Source: Xestospongia bergquistia (taxonomy: Eukaryota > Porifera > Demospongiae > Haplosclerida > Petrosiidae). From it: a stretch of DNA of 64,000 nt. The notes below the pieces were generated by a model, which saw nothing but the letters and a program-made list of their open reading frames with translations, had not been told where the DNA came from and made no database searches. Within the stretch, counting starts at the first letter, position 1. Each line of letters opens with the position of its first letter. The stretch is from positions 6,722,001 to 6,786,000 of the forward strand of contig OZ014420.1 of the NCBI GenBank assembly GCA_963965975.1, written 5' to 3'. Below, piece by piece: positions 9,579 through 21,511 of the stretch. The translations under genes and the position numbers were made by a program.

Positions 9579-10639
9579 GACTGAAAATAGAAACCAACAA
9601 ATGAAATAATTCAGTAGTGATCTAGCACATCATACACATTATGATATAATGGTTTTATAGAATAATGGTATTGAGAAAAGAGAAGTGTAAACAACAAAAG
9701 TACTGAACTGAAAAGGTGAGAAAGACAGCAACACAAAGAGGAAGAAGAGGAAAGAAGTAGAGCATTAATACATATCTCATGTCTTTTCCTCATATAGCAG
9801 ATGATATCAAACAAGGATCTAATGTCACTTTCCTTCTTCTCCTTTAATTACTTAATCAATTACATTACATTATGTTCTGAAGTAAATGACTGTAATACAT
9901 GTATACTTAATCTTTACATTTTTTGTCTTGCTATGAAGGTACATAGAGAAATAATAGACTATTATAGAAAGTGTCATATTCTTTAATAAAGATAATTACC
10001 ACATATTTAAAAACTGTGCATAAATCACATTAAACTCTCACCATGTGCTCAAAAATTTTAAGCCATGATAATAATTTTATATCTATAACCTATTATATTG
10101 TTTGTTGCTCTTTGATAGTGGAACAGTTGTTAGTTTATTTGGACAAACTAATACTATAATTGTGTTCTCTATTTGATCTTTTTGAGCTAGACACTTCATG
10201 TTGAGAGTATTTAAGTGTCGATAATCTTTGTTAGAAGAACAAATGCCAAGATCAGTCATCATAGTAGATACATTTTATATCCATAGATACGTATCCCATT
10301 GTCATCAAAAATAATATAATTATTAAAATAAATATAATTATATTTTTCTTTATAGTGATTTGTGCAAATGATGAAAATAAGGTTATAAATTGAGTTATTA
10401 ATATTAGGGGCTACATAATTAAATATTGTACATTTCATGTTGTGTTAAGTATTAAGTTCATTTTATAGTGACAGTTTCAAATTACATTGTCTGTGAGTGA
10501 TGTGAATTATGTTACAAATTATCTTGGTAATATTACAAACTGGTGTTAATAATAATTTAAATGGATTGTTATATTATGCTTGCATTATATAATGTAGAGT
10601 TCAAATTATTTGGTAATTATTGTTATTATAATGAACAAA
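9579..10639. other. Intergenic region with duplicated 5' flank
   Basis: About 9580-9800 is nearly identical to 11690-11920, the 5' flank of the next gene, showing the two genes were duplicated with their promoters. The rest is AT-rich and contains the degenerate fragment at about 10100-10330. Confidence 0.7.
10100..10330 (-). pseudogene. Decayed N-terminal fragment of a 7577-type propeller gene
   Basis: On the minus strand a degenerate stretch reads like the N-terminal segment of the 334-aa gene (TDLGICSSNKDYRHLNTL then MKCLAQKDQIEN, against LNDLSTCSKEDCC then VQCLTQKIDEL). It is preceded by decayed hydrophobic sequence. No propeller follows and frames are broken. I interpret it as a dead relative. 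Confidence 0.55.
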
Positions 10640-11689
10640 TCAATAAAGCTTTACTTCACTAGCATCAACAACCCAAACTGTTCCATCTGATGTCACAGTT
10701 ACATCTTTAGGATTTTTAAGATGCTCAATACTATTAACTTCATTACCATTCTTGTCTCTGATGCGAACTTTATAGCCTTCTATATAAAGGTCAATGGAAC
10801 TGTCAGTCAAGTACACATTATTCTGACTGTCTACAAATAATCCCATGCAATATCCATCATCACCGAAATAATCATATATGTCAATGTTCTTAACCAGCTC
10901 TCCAGACTTGGTTAGGACATGAATGTTACAATCCTCCTTCCTTAACACACAAAGATTACCATCAGAATCAAACTTGATAGCTGGAGTATGATTATTGATA
11001 TCAGTTTTTATTGTACGAGATTTGCTCCCATCTTGATGAAAAATTCCAATTGTGGGACGTCCTTCTGCAGATTCTTGTAATGCATATAGTGTACCATCAG
11101 AGTCTATAACAATTCCGCCGATAAAATGTTCTTTGTAGTCTTTTGTTCCGACCAGTTCTCCTTCACTTGTATACTCAAAGACTTTACCTTCATCAGTAGC
11201 AATGAATGTGTGATCTGCTGAATAAAGTCCTTTTGCATGTTTATCTCCTGGGATTGTAAACTCCTTTTTATGGTTGCCACTTTTATCGAGGATGTAGACA
11301 TGACTATGAGATGTACCTGCAACAAAAACCATTCCATCATTTGTACTATCAATAAGGTCCGGTTCATTGTCAAAACCATTTATGACTTTCTTTGGATCTC
11401 CAATGGTACTTGGATTTCTTACTCGAGGCTTCTTTTCTGCTCCTCTTCCAGATGGTAAGGATGGTTGTGATGGTGGGGATGGTTGTGAAGTGGATTTGGA
11501 ATTTTTTGCTATTTCCTTCTTGAGCTCTTCAATTTTCTCTTCCAGTAGCCCCTTTATCTCTTTGTTAAATGCATCAACTTGACACAGAGCTTGAAGACAT
11601 AACTCATCTGATTCAGATGCTGCACTAGTCACAATGATCAATGTACCAAAGATTAAAGTGAAAATATTGACAGCAACATACATCTTCAA
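10640..11689 (-). CDS. NHL-type beta-propeller protein with signal peptide (349 aa)
   Basis: Complete 349-aa ORF. It has the same signal peptide and Cys-Leu-Gln-Ala-Leu-Cys coiled-coil start as the 152-aa neighbour, a short SQPSPPSQPS linker, then RNPSTIGDPKKVING and a propeller with blades such as YILDKSGNHKKEF, YEYTSEGELVG and VLTKSGELVKN, ending VWVVDASEVKLY. The propeller is clearly homologous to copies 1-4 but distant. Predicted secreted. It sits at the 5' end of the family array, and its promoter region is shared with the 9120-9578 gene. Confidence 0.8.
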   Translation of the reverse strand: MKMYVAVNIFTLIFGTLIIVTSAASESDELCLQALCQVDAFNKEIKGLLEEKIEELKKEIAKNSKSTSQPSPPSQPSLPSGRGAEKKPRVRNPSTIGDPKKVINGFDNEPDLIDSTNDGMVFVAGTSHSHVYILDKSGNHKKEFTIPGDKHAKGLYSADHTFIATDEGKVFEYTSEGELVGTKDYKEHFIGGIVIDSDGTLYALQESAEGRPTIGIFHQDGSKSRTIKTDINNHTPAIKFDSDGNLCVLRKEDCNIHVLTKSGELVKNIDIYDYFGDDGYCMGLFVDSQNNVYLTDSSIDLYIEGYKVRIRDKNGNEVNSIEHLKNPKDVTVTSDGTVWVVDASEVKLY

Positions 11690-12385
11690 GACTGAAAATA
11701 GAAACCAACAAATGAAAATAATTCAGTAGTGATCTAGCACATCATACACATTATGATATAATGGTTTTATAGATGAATGGTATTGAGAAAAGAGAAGTGT
11801 AAACAACAAAAGTACTGAACTGAAAAGGTGAGAAAGACAGCAACACAAAGAGGAAGAAGAGGAAAGAAGTAGAGCATTAATACATATCTCATGTCTTTCC
11901 TCATATAGCAGATGATATCAAACAATGATCTAATGTTCTTCTTCAATATTTTGTGTTTCTTTAAGTTAAGATTATCCATGTCAAACATATAAGTCTTGAT
12001 GTAATGTTGAAATGAAAGTCATTGAACTATTAGGTACTAAATTCATAAATTGTGTAACCAATTCATCAGAGATCAACAAATGCATTGGATGAAGAACTTG
12101 TGATTGCTATTAAGCTTCATAGCAACCACAAGTTCTTCATTCAATGCAATTCTTAAGAAGCAGCTGTGCTAGCAAAGTAAATATAATAATCATCTTTTCT
12201 TCTTGTACAGTAACAAAGATCAAAAAAACGTTTTCCATTTTTTAGGATATATATATTAATATATGCTTTGAATTTGTAAGAGATTATATAATACAAAAAA
12301 TAGTATGCAAAGTTTTTAAATTGAAACGGAAAGAGAACTATGCCAATCCAGGCCATGTAAGTACAAAACTATCACATCATATCTA
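11690..12385. other. Intergenic region between the propeller array and the PHF20-like gene
   Basis: The part up to about 11960 is the duplicated 5' flank. The remainder is AT-rich with one strong hairpin (12081-12148). No protein-coding segment is convincing. Confidence 0.6.
12081..12148. repeat. Near-perfect 30-bp inverted repeat with 8-nt loop
   Basis: Arms 12081-12110 and 12119-12148 are complementary over 30 positions with two mismatches; the loop is taagcttc. The mismatches are a G.T wobble if read on plus and, at the other site, a G.T wobble if read on minus. It could be a foldback element remnant or a short RNA hairpin. It lies about 240 bp beyond the stop codon of the PHF20-like gene, possibly within its 3' UTR. 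Confidence 0.8.
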
Positions 12386-15300
12386 TTATAGTGGTTTATT
12401 AGAGGACATTAGAGTATCTCTTATTTGACCTAACTCCTTTATCGTTTGATGGACTTCCATTAAAAATGATTCATGATTAAATACAGGATTATCAGAATAA
12501 GTTTTTGGAAGGTCTGTAAATGGAGAGAAAAATACAATCACTTAAGCCTTATTAATTTAAATTACAAGGCTTAATTGCTAATCATGTCTCAGATATTTGT
12601 ACCATAATTATTCTATTATAACAAAAGGTATTCAATATTACCTTCAATCTGTTTGTCCACTTCATCCAACCAGCCCAATATTTTCACCTGCACTTGTTCA
12701 ATATGTTGTAACAATAGAAGTCGATGTAATAATTGTCCAATGGCTTCTCCTTTGATAACACTTTCAGATACATTTCTAACTACTGCTGCAATCTCAATGT
12801 CACGAGGAGAGAGGGGTTTACATGAGGCAGAGTTCTCATCCTTGTCATCCTTCTTCAGATCATTACAAACAGGATTAATGACAGATAAAGGTGGCTATAG
12901 GGAGAAAAGAAATAAACTCACTTTGTAATATAATGTCAAGACCCCCTAAGTGCTTACTTTGATTTCTTTTGAATTAGTTTGTGGTACTGTTCTTGATCGT
13001 AAACTATCCAATGACTGTCTCCTTAGTGGTGTCTGCGACGTGGTAGCAAATACTGCTGTCTCTTGTATACCAAATTCCTCTGAAAATAATTCAATGTGAC
13101 CTGACAAATTGTTAACCCTTTCTTTGGTACCTTGTCTAAAAAAATTCTTACCTTTGGAATCAACATCCATCTTCTCTTCAATAACAGGGTTAGGCACAGG
13201 ACTAGTTGACGATATTAATTTTGAAGAGATTTCGAGTGGGAGCGTGTCTTGTGAGGGTGTGAGGGAGGAGGATATGGGAGATACAATATCTATTAGAGAG
13301 GAGATACCCATTGGAAGATTAGAAGATAAGGACATTAGTAATTGCTGTGTATTAGAGTCTGTAATAGTTAGTTTATTGAGAATATCTTGAGTGAATGAAG
13401 ATTGAGTGTCTGAGTTTGCTATGATGTCAGATGATGTCACAGGTGGTAATGGTACAAGATGGAGATTGTTGATGTCGAGAGGAAGACTCGTAAGATTGCA
13501 GGTGGTATCTCCAGAAGAGGGTGTGGCGATAGGAGGAAGGGGAACTAGAGAGAGGGTAGAGACTTCATTAGGTGTGGTCATTGCATCAGGTGACCTGTCA
13601 CATAACTGTTCATCACCCCCTTCTTCTTTAATGACATGATTTGAGAAAGAAGTAGAGTCTACAAGACCATCACCAGAACCAGTCACACTTGTTTCTGAAA
13701 CAGGTAGTCCATTCTGGATTGATGAGGATAATAATGGTATTTGGTCTTTAACAGGTGCTAATAATTTCATTAGAATCTCTTGTATTTCAGCAACAGATAA
13801 TTGAGAACATTGTCTAGACCACTGCTTCAAATATGGATGGGTGGGGACTCTGGAATGGACACATAAAGAATGGACATATAAATAATGAATGCATAGGTAG
13901 AATATAAGTAAAAATTATATGTCAAATGTGTTGACATCCTGTCAACATATTTGACATCCTGTCAACATATTTGACATCCTATCAACATATTTGACATCCT
14001 ATCAACATATTTGACATCCTATTAATATATTAATCAACATATCCTATTAATACAATGTACTTGACAGCTTGTAGTTTTATTTTTGTACAATGAACCATTT
14101 TCTTCATTGTACAAAGGGCCTCAGCCAACTTATGACTTCTTAGGACAGCCTTCTGATGAGATAAAGGGACCTCTGGTCCACCAGGAAGAGACGGGAGAGT
14201 CCCATCCATAAACCAACTTCTAGGAAACTAAAACAGAACAAACTAGTAACAGTGTATATGTTATTTTTTCATCATATACCCTGTATTTCATTCTTCGGCG
14301 TATTCCTGGAGGATTGGAACATATAGGACACAGATAACTTTCTGGTGTCACTTGTTCTTCAATACCAACACAATCTCCATGTTGCCAGGTCAGACATTGA
14401 TCACACTAGTCACATGATAATCATATGATCAATGCACAAATCCCTTACCTGTATCATAAAACCTTCGTCTAAATTATTTCCACAGATACAGTGTACAACA
14501 TCATCTTTACTGGAGATGCGTTTCTCACGTTTTACATGGACAACTTCCTCTTTCTCCCCTTCATCTTCCTCGTCTTCCTCTGTTTCATCCTCGTCCATCG
14601 TTTCCTCACTTTCCGTATCCATCACAATCTCCGATACTGATGTCTGACTAGATTTACGAAGAGGACGCAAGTTACCTCTTTGACGAAACAGCTCTTCATT
14701 CTCAACCCGAACCAGTTGAAGGGGTTCTAAACCTGGTATTTTAAACTCTTTATATATAACATCAGCTTTCTCATGAGGTGGTACATTCAGAGACGTGTAC
14801 GAAATTGTTTCTTTTTCTTCTTTAGGCATTGCCTTTACTTTCAGTTTCGAAATGGGGCTTTTTAATGTCTTTTTTGGTGATAACTTGACATTAGGACTCT
14901 TTCTAATACTTTCAGGAGAACTTGTTGTTGAGACGTGGTCATCTTGATAAGACAGTTCCTTAGTATGAGTATCATCATGGGAAGACTGGCCATTGGTAGA
15001 ATGTTCCTTCTTTGATGATAAAGAATCTTGTTTTTTTGTGATAAGTTTTTCAACAATTCTTGGTGGTTTGGTAAGACCTATATAATGAACACAATTGTCT
15101 TTGTAATAAACTATTTGTATCACACATTAATAATCCTATAGTCCTCACTTAGAAAAGTGTTATGTGGGTATGGCTTGTACTGACCTTTAAGTTGTGACGA
15201 CTTTTCGTTCTGAATATTATGATAATGTTTAAGATGTGATTGTAAGAGAGTGTCTTTACGAAATGATTTATTACATCCAGTGAAATAGCATTTATATTTG

Positions 15301-17584
15301 TTATGATCCCAAACTACTACGTGCTCTTTAGGTGCTAAATGAGCTATGGATGAATGGATAGATGGATGAATACATAAAATGGATGAATGAATAGATGAAT
15401 GGATACATAAAATGGATAAATGGATGAATGAATAGATGGATGGATACATAAAATGGATGAATGAATAGATGAATGGATACATAAAATAGATAACAGCTGA
15501 ACTGGTGAATTATATGTAACATACAGCGAGTCAGCTTACTGGGTCTTTCACGATCGTTTTTAATTATCTGCATTAAAAATAATATCAAATAATTCTTACA
15601 AATTTAGATAACAGATTTTATTACGTTTTTCATTGCTCGTTTCTGTGTTCTGGTTGTCATGACAGCAGTTCTTCTCCTCCTTCCTTCTCTACCAGTAGTA
15701 GCATCTCCATCATCAGTATTGTCTGAAGTACTTTGAACAGAGGGTGGAGACATCATCTTTGATTTTGGAGGTCTACCTCGTCTTTTTGCTAGATAACCTA
15801 TCATTGAGAGAATCATTGGTAATGCTATAGTTCATCTATCTATCCATCCATCCATCTATCTGTCCATCTATTGTTCATCTATCTATCCATCCATCCATCC
15901 ATCCATTTATCTATCTGACTGTTTAGTTATCATAGTCTGTAACCTTCTTTTTTATCTTCCTCTTGACCTTTAACCCTTTCAGTGTATTTTAAACTTGGAG
16001 TTTCAGGTGGAGTGGGTTCAGCTATAGGAATGGGTCCCAAGGTAGTATCAGTCTGATTTCCTTCAACAGTAGCAATGTGTGTATCGGACCCACTAGGTAG
16101 CAATTCTATTCCCGAAATGGTATGAGATTGAGTCTGAATAGTAGTTTTAGGTGACGATATGAGAGATATAGGTGAGACAGGTATAGTTGGAGAGAAGTGG
16201 TGAGGAGGTGGAGTCAGTAAGGGTCCAAATGTTTTAGCAACTGGTGAATCATTTATGGTTAATTTAGTGGGTGTGGTTTGAGATTTTGCATGTAGAGTTC
16301 GAGATTTGTTAAGCGATTTCTTTCTACAAGTATTACTAGGTACAGGTGCTGGACAGGAACTATTTGTGTCCTCATTATCTTTTGCCAATTTAGTACTAAC
16401 TTCAGAACCCTTAGGGACTATTTTGGTACTTGATTTTCTATTACGTAGGGTCTGACGTCTATGCTTAGGAGAGGTCCCCTTCTCAGGCGCAGACGACACA
16501 TCACTAGTATCATTGTCAATAGTTGAAGATTGTTCTGTATCAGTATCTTCACTTAATACATATTCTTCATCTTCTTCATCAGATACACGTAAGAATGAGT
16601 GCCTCTTTCGTCTCTTGGTCACATGAAGAGGAGATGAAGGAGGTGAAGTGTCAGTCTGACCCGATTGACTATCATTTTTTTTTCTTTTTCGTGCTCTATC
16701 ACGTCTTGCTTTGGCAGTAGCTTTAATGTTGGCTTCTTGTTTAGCACTTTCAATGATAGTATCAGCAGCCACTTTGTCAGTGAGCTAAATATGATGCAAT
16801 TTATGTCACTTAATTTGTTGTAATGCTATTAATAGAACTTAATTACTATATATAGAACTATGCTCTAAAAATTGTATCTGATACTATTAATAGAATTACT
16901 TGTCTTAAAAAATAAAACTTACTCTCTTACGAACATCAGATATTGGTGCTGTATATTTTATTCCATCATCAAATAACACTTCTACTTGATCTGAAACAAA
17001 AGTATCACAAATGATCCATTTATAATTTTATTTGCCCAACTAATTATTACATGCTGTAGTTTTATCTGTTCATCAATCAATCCATTAGTCTACATTTATC
17101 CATACCTTGCTCTTTGATAGCAATCACACGTCCATAATAGAGACGATGGTCATGCCATTTAGCTTGTACTCTGTCACCAATATCAAACTAAACAAGTTAT
17201 AGGTTATAATACAGTTTGTAAACATAGACAAAACCAGTCTTACATTTCTTGATATCTTTCCTCGATATCTGTGTTGAGAATCATCTATAGCAAATCTTAA
17301 CTTGTCTCCTGATATTTCAATCAATTCGTCAAAACGAGAGCCCCAACCAGAAAAATGGACAAGAACTTGTTCTTCTTCTTTATTGATTTCAATCACTTTG
17401 GCTAAAAACCTATGTAAAATAGGTCTAATATTAAACTCACAGATCTTGTTCCAATCACTAACCAATTTCCATACTTGTCTTTGGCTTCTATACGCATATC
17501 AATTTCTAACTGATCTGCGCTAGTGATCATTTCTCTCTCAGATTCTCCTCGAGTTAAGACACTAGTGCTACTTTCTGAAGCCAT
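12386..17584 (-). CDS. PHF20/PHF20L1-like Tudor-PHD chromatin reader, 14 exons
   Basis: The splice structure reads cleanly. Exons (high to low): 17584-17463, 17409-17244, 17187-17106, 16990-16923, 16784-15944, 15788-about 15625, a short exon near 15570-15540, 15343-about 15190, 15077-14449, 14405-14280, 14227-14061, 13849-12958, 12894-12642, 12513-12386. Domains in order: MBT/Tudor 1 (EAKDKYGNW, then [17 protein letters not shown]), Tudor 2 ([21 protein letters not shown]), an AT-hook (KRRGRPPK), a C2H2 zinc finger ([12 protein letters not shown]...LQSHLKHYH), a PHD finger (CICGNN...[12 protein letters not shown]...YLCPIC), and a C-terminal helical region. This order matches PHF20/PHF20L1, readers of methyl-lysine in the NSL/MOF acetyltransferase complex. 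An in-frame upstream ATG at 17674 is possible. It is divergent from TSFM, with 195 bp between the ATGs. Confidence 0.85.
13921..14050. repeat. 20-bp tandem repeat in an intron
   Basis: About five units of a 20-bp repeat (gacatcctgtcaacatattt type), decaying toward the right. Each unit holds a TGACA...TGTCA mini-inverted repeat. It lies inside an intron of the PHF20-like gene. Confidence 0.85.
15345..15487. repeat. About 33-bp tandem repeat in an intron
   Basis: About four units built from ggatgaatgaatagatgaat-type sequence ending acataaaa. They fill the intron directly upstream (in gene sense) of the zinc-finger exon. The open frames over it are low-complexity artefacts. Confidence 0.85.
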
Positions 17585-17779
17585 TTTAGGGCCACACACA
17601 ATCTCTGACAGACATAGATCTGTCCTATGTGAAGTTTCCAGAGATAGCAAGCTTCGATAACCTGGTATACTCACTGCTCAGTTAGACAAAAAAGAAAGCA
17701 CTAATTTCCATTTCCCCCAGCGGCCCTCCCGGGGAAAGCTCCTCCCACTAAATAGGCTCCCACGTGGTCTGAATACATC
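17585..17779. promoter_or_regulatory. Shared divergent promoter region, PHF20-like / TSFM
   Basis: Only 195 bp separate the two start codons on opposite strands, with a locally GC-rich patch (about 17716-17745). The arrangement implies a bidirectional promoter; no specific factor site is claimed. Confidence 0.55.
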
Positions 17780-18731
17780 ATGAGAGGACATTTTCGTTCT
17801 ATATTTCATTATTTCTCTTCGTCTGTTGCAAAGTCTACAAGTCCTTTGGCCGTCTTACGTCAAAAGACTGGTTACCCAATATCCAAATGTAAAGAAGCAT
17901 TGATCAAACATGACAACGATATCACAGCTTCAGAACTGTGGCTGCAAAAGCAAGCACAGAAAGAAGGTTGGGCTAAAGTGGAGAAATTTAAGGGACGTGC
18001 CACACGACATGGAGTTATTAGTGCTGTTGTACGAGATAATTATGCAACCATGATAGAGGTACTGGACTATGAATATCATTAATTGTTATGTTCTAAATCT
18101 CCTATATTCATAGGTGAATTGTGAGACTGATTTTGTTGCTAAAAATCAAGATTTTCTTCATTTTGTATCTCAAACCACTGAAGCAATACTTAATCATTTG
18201 AAGCTCCACCCACTGCCTACTTCCTCTGTCAGTCCATTATCAATTCAACATGTAACACACCAATCCTTAATAACCATGGTAACTGTCTCTGATAAACATG
18301 GCTCCTTAGGTGATTTAACGGCTGAAAATATTGGTCGTTTTGGAGAGAACATTTCTTTTTCTCGTGCATGTTTAATGTCCACAAGTACAGGTCTTGTTAG
18401 TACCTACATTTATAACAAAACAGTTCTTCCTGGCTCTGATATTGCCATGGGAAAATATGGCTCTCTTGTTCACTTAAAATTAGCCAACAGCAAAAATTTT
18501 AACTCTTTAGAAGCCAATGAGATCGGTCGTAAACTAGGTCAGCATATTGTAGGGATGAATCCTCAGTGTCTTGAACAAGTTGTTAACGACGAAGGTGTGG
18601 CATGTGAAGATGATTCTAAAGCTCTACTTCAACAGACTTTTCTCATAGATAATAATGTTACAGTTGGAGAATGGCTCAAATCATATGACATCAGTGTGAC
18701 TGATTTTATTCGTTATGGAGTTGGTGAATGA
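17780..18731 (+). CDS. TSFM: Mitochondrial elongation factor Ts
   Basis: Two exons, 17780-18058 and 18114-18731, joined by a 55-nt intron (GAG|gtactg...tcatag|GTG), give about 298 aa. After a mitochondrial-type presequence (MRGHFRSIFHYFSSSVAKS) come the EF-Ts N-terminal UBA-like signature (LRQKTGYPISKCKEAL), DITASELWLQKQAQKEGWAK, and across the splice junction the NCETDFVAKN motif typical of the family. EF-Ts is the nucleotide exchange factor that recycles EF-Tu in mitochondrial translation. Length and motifs fit an intact gene. Confidence 0.95.
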
Positions 18732-19335
18732 TATATAGTAATTGTAGATTATTGTTATGTCACTTTTTTTGTAAATAGTTATTTGTTAAAAATAGTTTGG
18801 TAATATGTTTACCATATATGGTGTGATTTGTGTATGAAAACAAACGTATTTGTGTACAAAGAAGGTATATACCAGAACAAAAAATGTCAAAATTGCTCAG
18901 CTTCTAAATATTGTATGATGTCTAATAATGGAAGTAAAGGTAGTTAGTAACTATTTAGAGATAAGAAAATGATTCTTGTGTGACTATATCATTTAATTTC
19001 AATACTTTGATAATTAAATGATCAATTTCCGGGTGTGGTTTTGCTTAAACATTAATTTTATTGTATTGTATTGTATAATTATATTTTTGGAAAAAAATGA
19101 ATACTATTAAAACGTTATGAATATTCATTAAAAGTGCGTAACGTCATTACTTCACGTTCTGACTCAAGAATGTAATCATACCGTATCAATTCTGATTGTT
19201 CAAGCTGGATCAGGACACTGCCCCTAGTTGCCGAATCATATGTAACTGATACGATTTGAATCGTCACTGACATCAGACCTGACACAAAATTTAGTTCTTG
19301 GCTTGTGTAGCTCTCAGCTAGCCCTTAACTTCAAA
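18732..19335. other. Intergenic region
   Basis: About 600 bp, AT-rich, between TSFM and the first methyltransferase gene. It presumably contains the TSFM 3' UTR and the promoter of copy A. I see no gene or repeat. Confidence 0.5.
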
Positions 19336-20297
19336 ATGATACCCAGTGTTTGTAAGTGTACTACTGTCAATTTATTATAATATATTAGTCATCATACAAT
19401 GACACATTAGTGGACATCATAAAAGCCAGTTATATCTGTAACCTTTTTGCCCCATCATTATACTGGAATATATATAACACCATCTTTAATTTGTAAAATC
19501 GTCTGTATATTATGTATTAGACGCTCACTATGATAAATGTGCTGATAAAATTGACGACTTATGGGACTTTGTTCTGGAAGGATATGCAGACACTGCAATC
19601 AAATATCTTGATCTAAAACCAACCAGTAAATTGGCTGATATTGGAGGAGGTACTGGTGCAGTAGCTGAAATAATCAGTAGAAAAGCAGGTTAGCTAGCAC
19701 TCACAGACTATAGATATTGAACATCTTCATTCAGGTCTTGAGACTCCAGTGTGTGTGGTTGAACCAGTTCAGAAGATGCTTGTTCAAGCAACCAATCGAC
19801 ATGGTGTAAAGCCAGTCTTAGCAACATGTTCAGAGTTTTATAAAAATCCAACTTATCAAGCAAGTCAATATGACAAGGTACTATTCTGTGCTTCTATCCA
19901 TCATATTCCTGATCAACTGGCGACACTCAGAATGGTTTATGACTGCATGCCTACTGGAGGAGTTTGCTTAGCTATCAAATGTGGTGACAAAATCACTTTA
20001 CCATTATGGCAGTCTGCTAAGGCTGCTTATGATACCAATACTGATTGTAGTTATAACTTTGAACAGGTTTTTGGTGCAGTCCATAAAACTACTGAGTCCA
20101 TTTTTTTCACAACAAAGAAAAGTGTCTGGTTTGCTAAGTTGCGTGGAAGAATATTTTCATATTTTGAAAGTTTGTCTGATGAAGAAATAGAGAAAGGAAT
20201 TGTTGAGTTAGAAGAAAAGGAGTTTAAAGGAATCAAAGACGATGATGAACTGAATCTTGAATATCAAATTAGTTGTTGTACAGCTGTTAAAATATGA
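19336..20297 (+). CDS. SAM-dependent methyltransferase, copy A (248 aa)
   Basis: Three exons: 19336-19351 (only MIPSV plus one base), 19521-19688 and 19735-20297. The second intron is 46 nt (GCAG|gttagc...cattcag|GT). Without splicing it there is an in-frame TAG and a frame change; with it the protein is continuous. The class I methyltransferase fold is shown by motif I (LADIGGGTG), the acidic-residue strand (VCVVEP), a SIHHxPD post-II segment and MPTGGVCL. The C-terminal half has DEEIEKGIVELEE. The substrate is unknown. Copy A is the most divergent member of the local family. Confidence 0.8.
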
Positions 20298-21511
20298 GCA
20301 TTTTTATAAGCAGCCATGTCATATAATAATACAAATGAAAGTTGTATTATTAATTTTATTTAATTATATATGTGTATGAGTTCTATGATTTTAATTATAA
20401 TATTTATTAATTTTGCAACTATATAGATCTATATAGTTCTAGAAGTTTGTGGGTATAGTGTGCAATTTATTTAATATTAATATTTGAATGTTGACTCATC
20501 AGATGATATCATTGCATAATAAAATAAATACTGAGGAGCTAATGTATGTGAGTACAAATGTGACTGACTCCCACTTCTAATATATCTATGCTGCAATAAT
20601 TTAATGACGGATTTTTGTCTCATGAAAAATGATGATATCGAGGGTTTGTAATTAATGTTTAAATTTTCTATAAATATATATTGATTAAAATAATTATATT
20701 CTATATTCCTTTGATCTTGTTTTTGGTGTAATACACAAAACAACAGAGTCCTTTTTCTTCACGAATAAAGAAAAGTGCTTGGATTGCAAAGTTCTGTCAG
20801 ATTAAGTAATTAAGAAAGGAATTGTTGACTTAGAAGAAACAGAGTTTAAAGGAATTGACAACGAAGATGAGCTAAATCTTGAATATCAAGTTATCTGTTA
20901 TAGAGCTATTCAATAAAATGTGAGAATTTTAAAGGGAAAATAACAATTACAACTATTTTTGTTTTTTTCTAATTTCAGTTTTACAAAAAAATAATAGAGA
21001 ATAAATTATAGTTATATCATGTTAACTAATTAATTTTGATATTAACACTTAAAATATAAAACTTTATAAAAATGCACCTCTTCAAGTGAATCTGTAGTCT
21101 ACAATAAGTTGTCATCTTCCTGATCAACTAGCTGTTTTAAAATTATGTATGACTATGTACCTGCTGTTGAATAAAATGGTCTAATAATGATATCTTTAAC
21201 CTGACACAGTTATAACGTTATAATCAAATGAAGGAAGACTACAAACACAATATATGTTGATACCTTTGATCAAGTTTTTGATACAGTAAATAATGTTGAG
21301 CAGCTTTTATGTATGTACTACGAAGTAATCAAATCATTAGATCTAGAAGTTTAAATTAAAGAAGTCTACATACTATTCAGCCAATATTAATACACAGAAC
21401 CTCAGTCTGTAATATACGTAAAAATCTATATGTGTGTAGTATATAGGACTTAATCATGTGACTTCCTTCCTTCCGATATAATTGCATTTTTTTGTCTCCC
21501 AGCTGACAACA
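20298..21511. other. Spacer with methyltransferase debris
   Basis: AT-rich spacer containing a 3'-end fragment of another copy (20715-20916) and a second, more decayed piece at about 21108-21175, which resembles the HLPDQLATLKM...CMPTGG region. No intact gene is visible. Confidence 0.6.
20715..20916 (+). pseudogene. Methyltransferase 3'-end fragment
   Basis: About 200 bp match the last exon of copies B-F from the FGAVHKTTESFFF region to the stop. It has an internal deletion (removing the ...RIFSNFEEMSDEE... part) and frameshifts. No upstream exons. It is a dead copy. Confidence 0.85.

Noticed and set aside
13921-14050. CRISPR-like array of 20-bp repeats
   Set aside because: The units are contiguous with no unique spacers and lie in a eukaryotic intron; this is a minisatellite.
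15120-15588. Repetitive ORFs rich in SIHLFIHPF
   Set aside because: They are translations of the 33-bp intronic repeat; only the part from 15343 down (zinc-finger exon) is real coding sequence.
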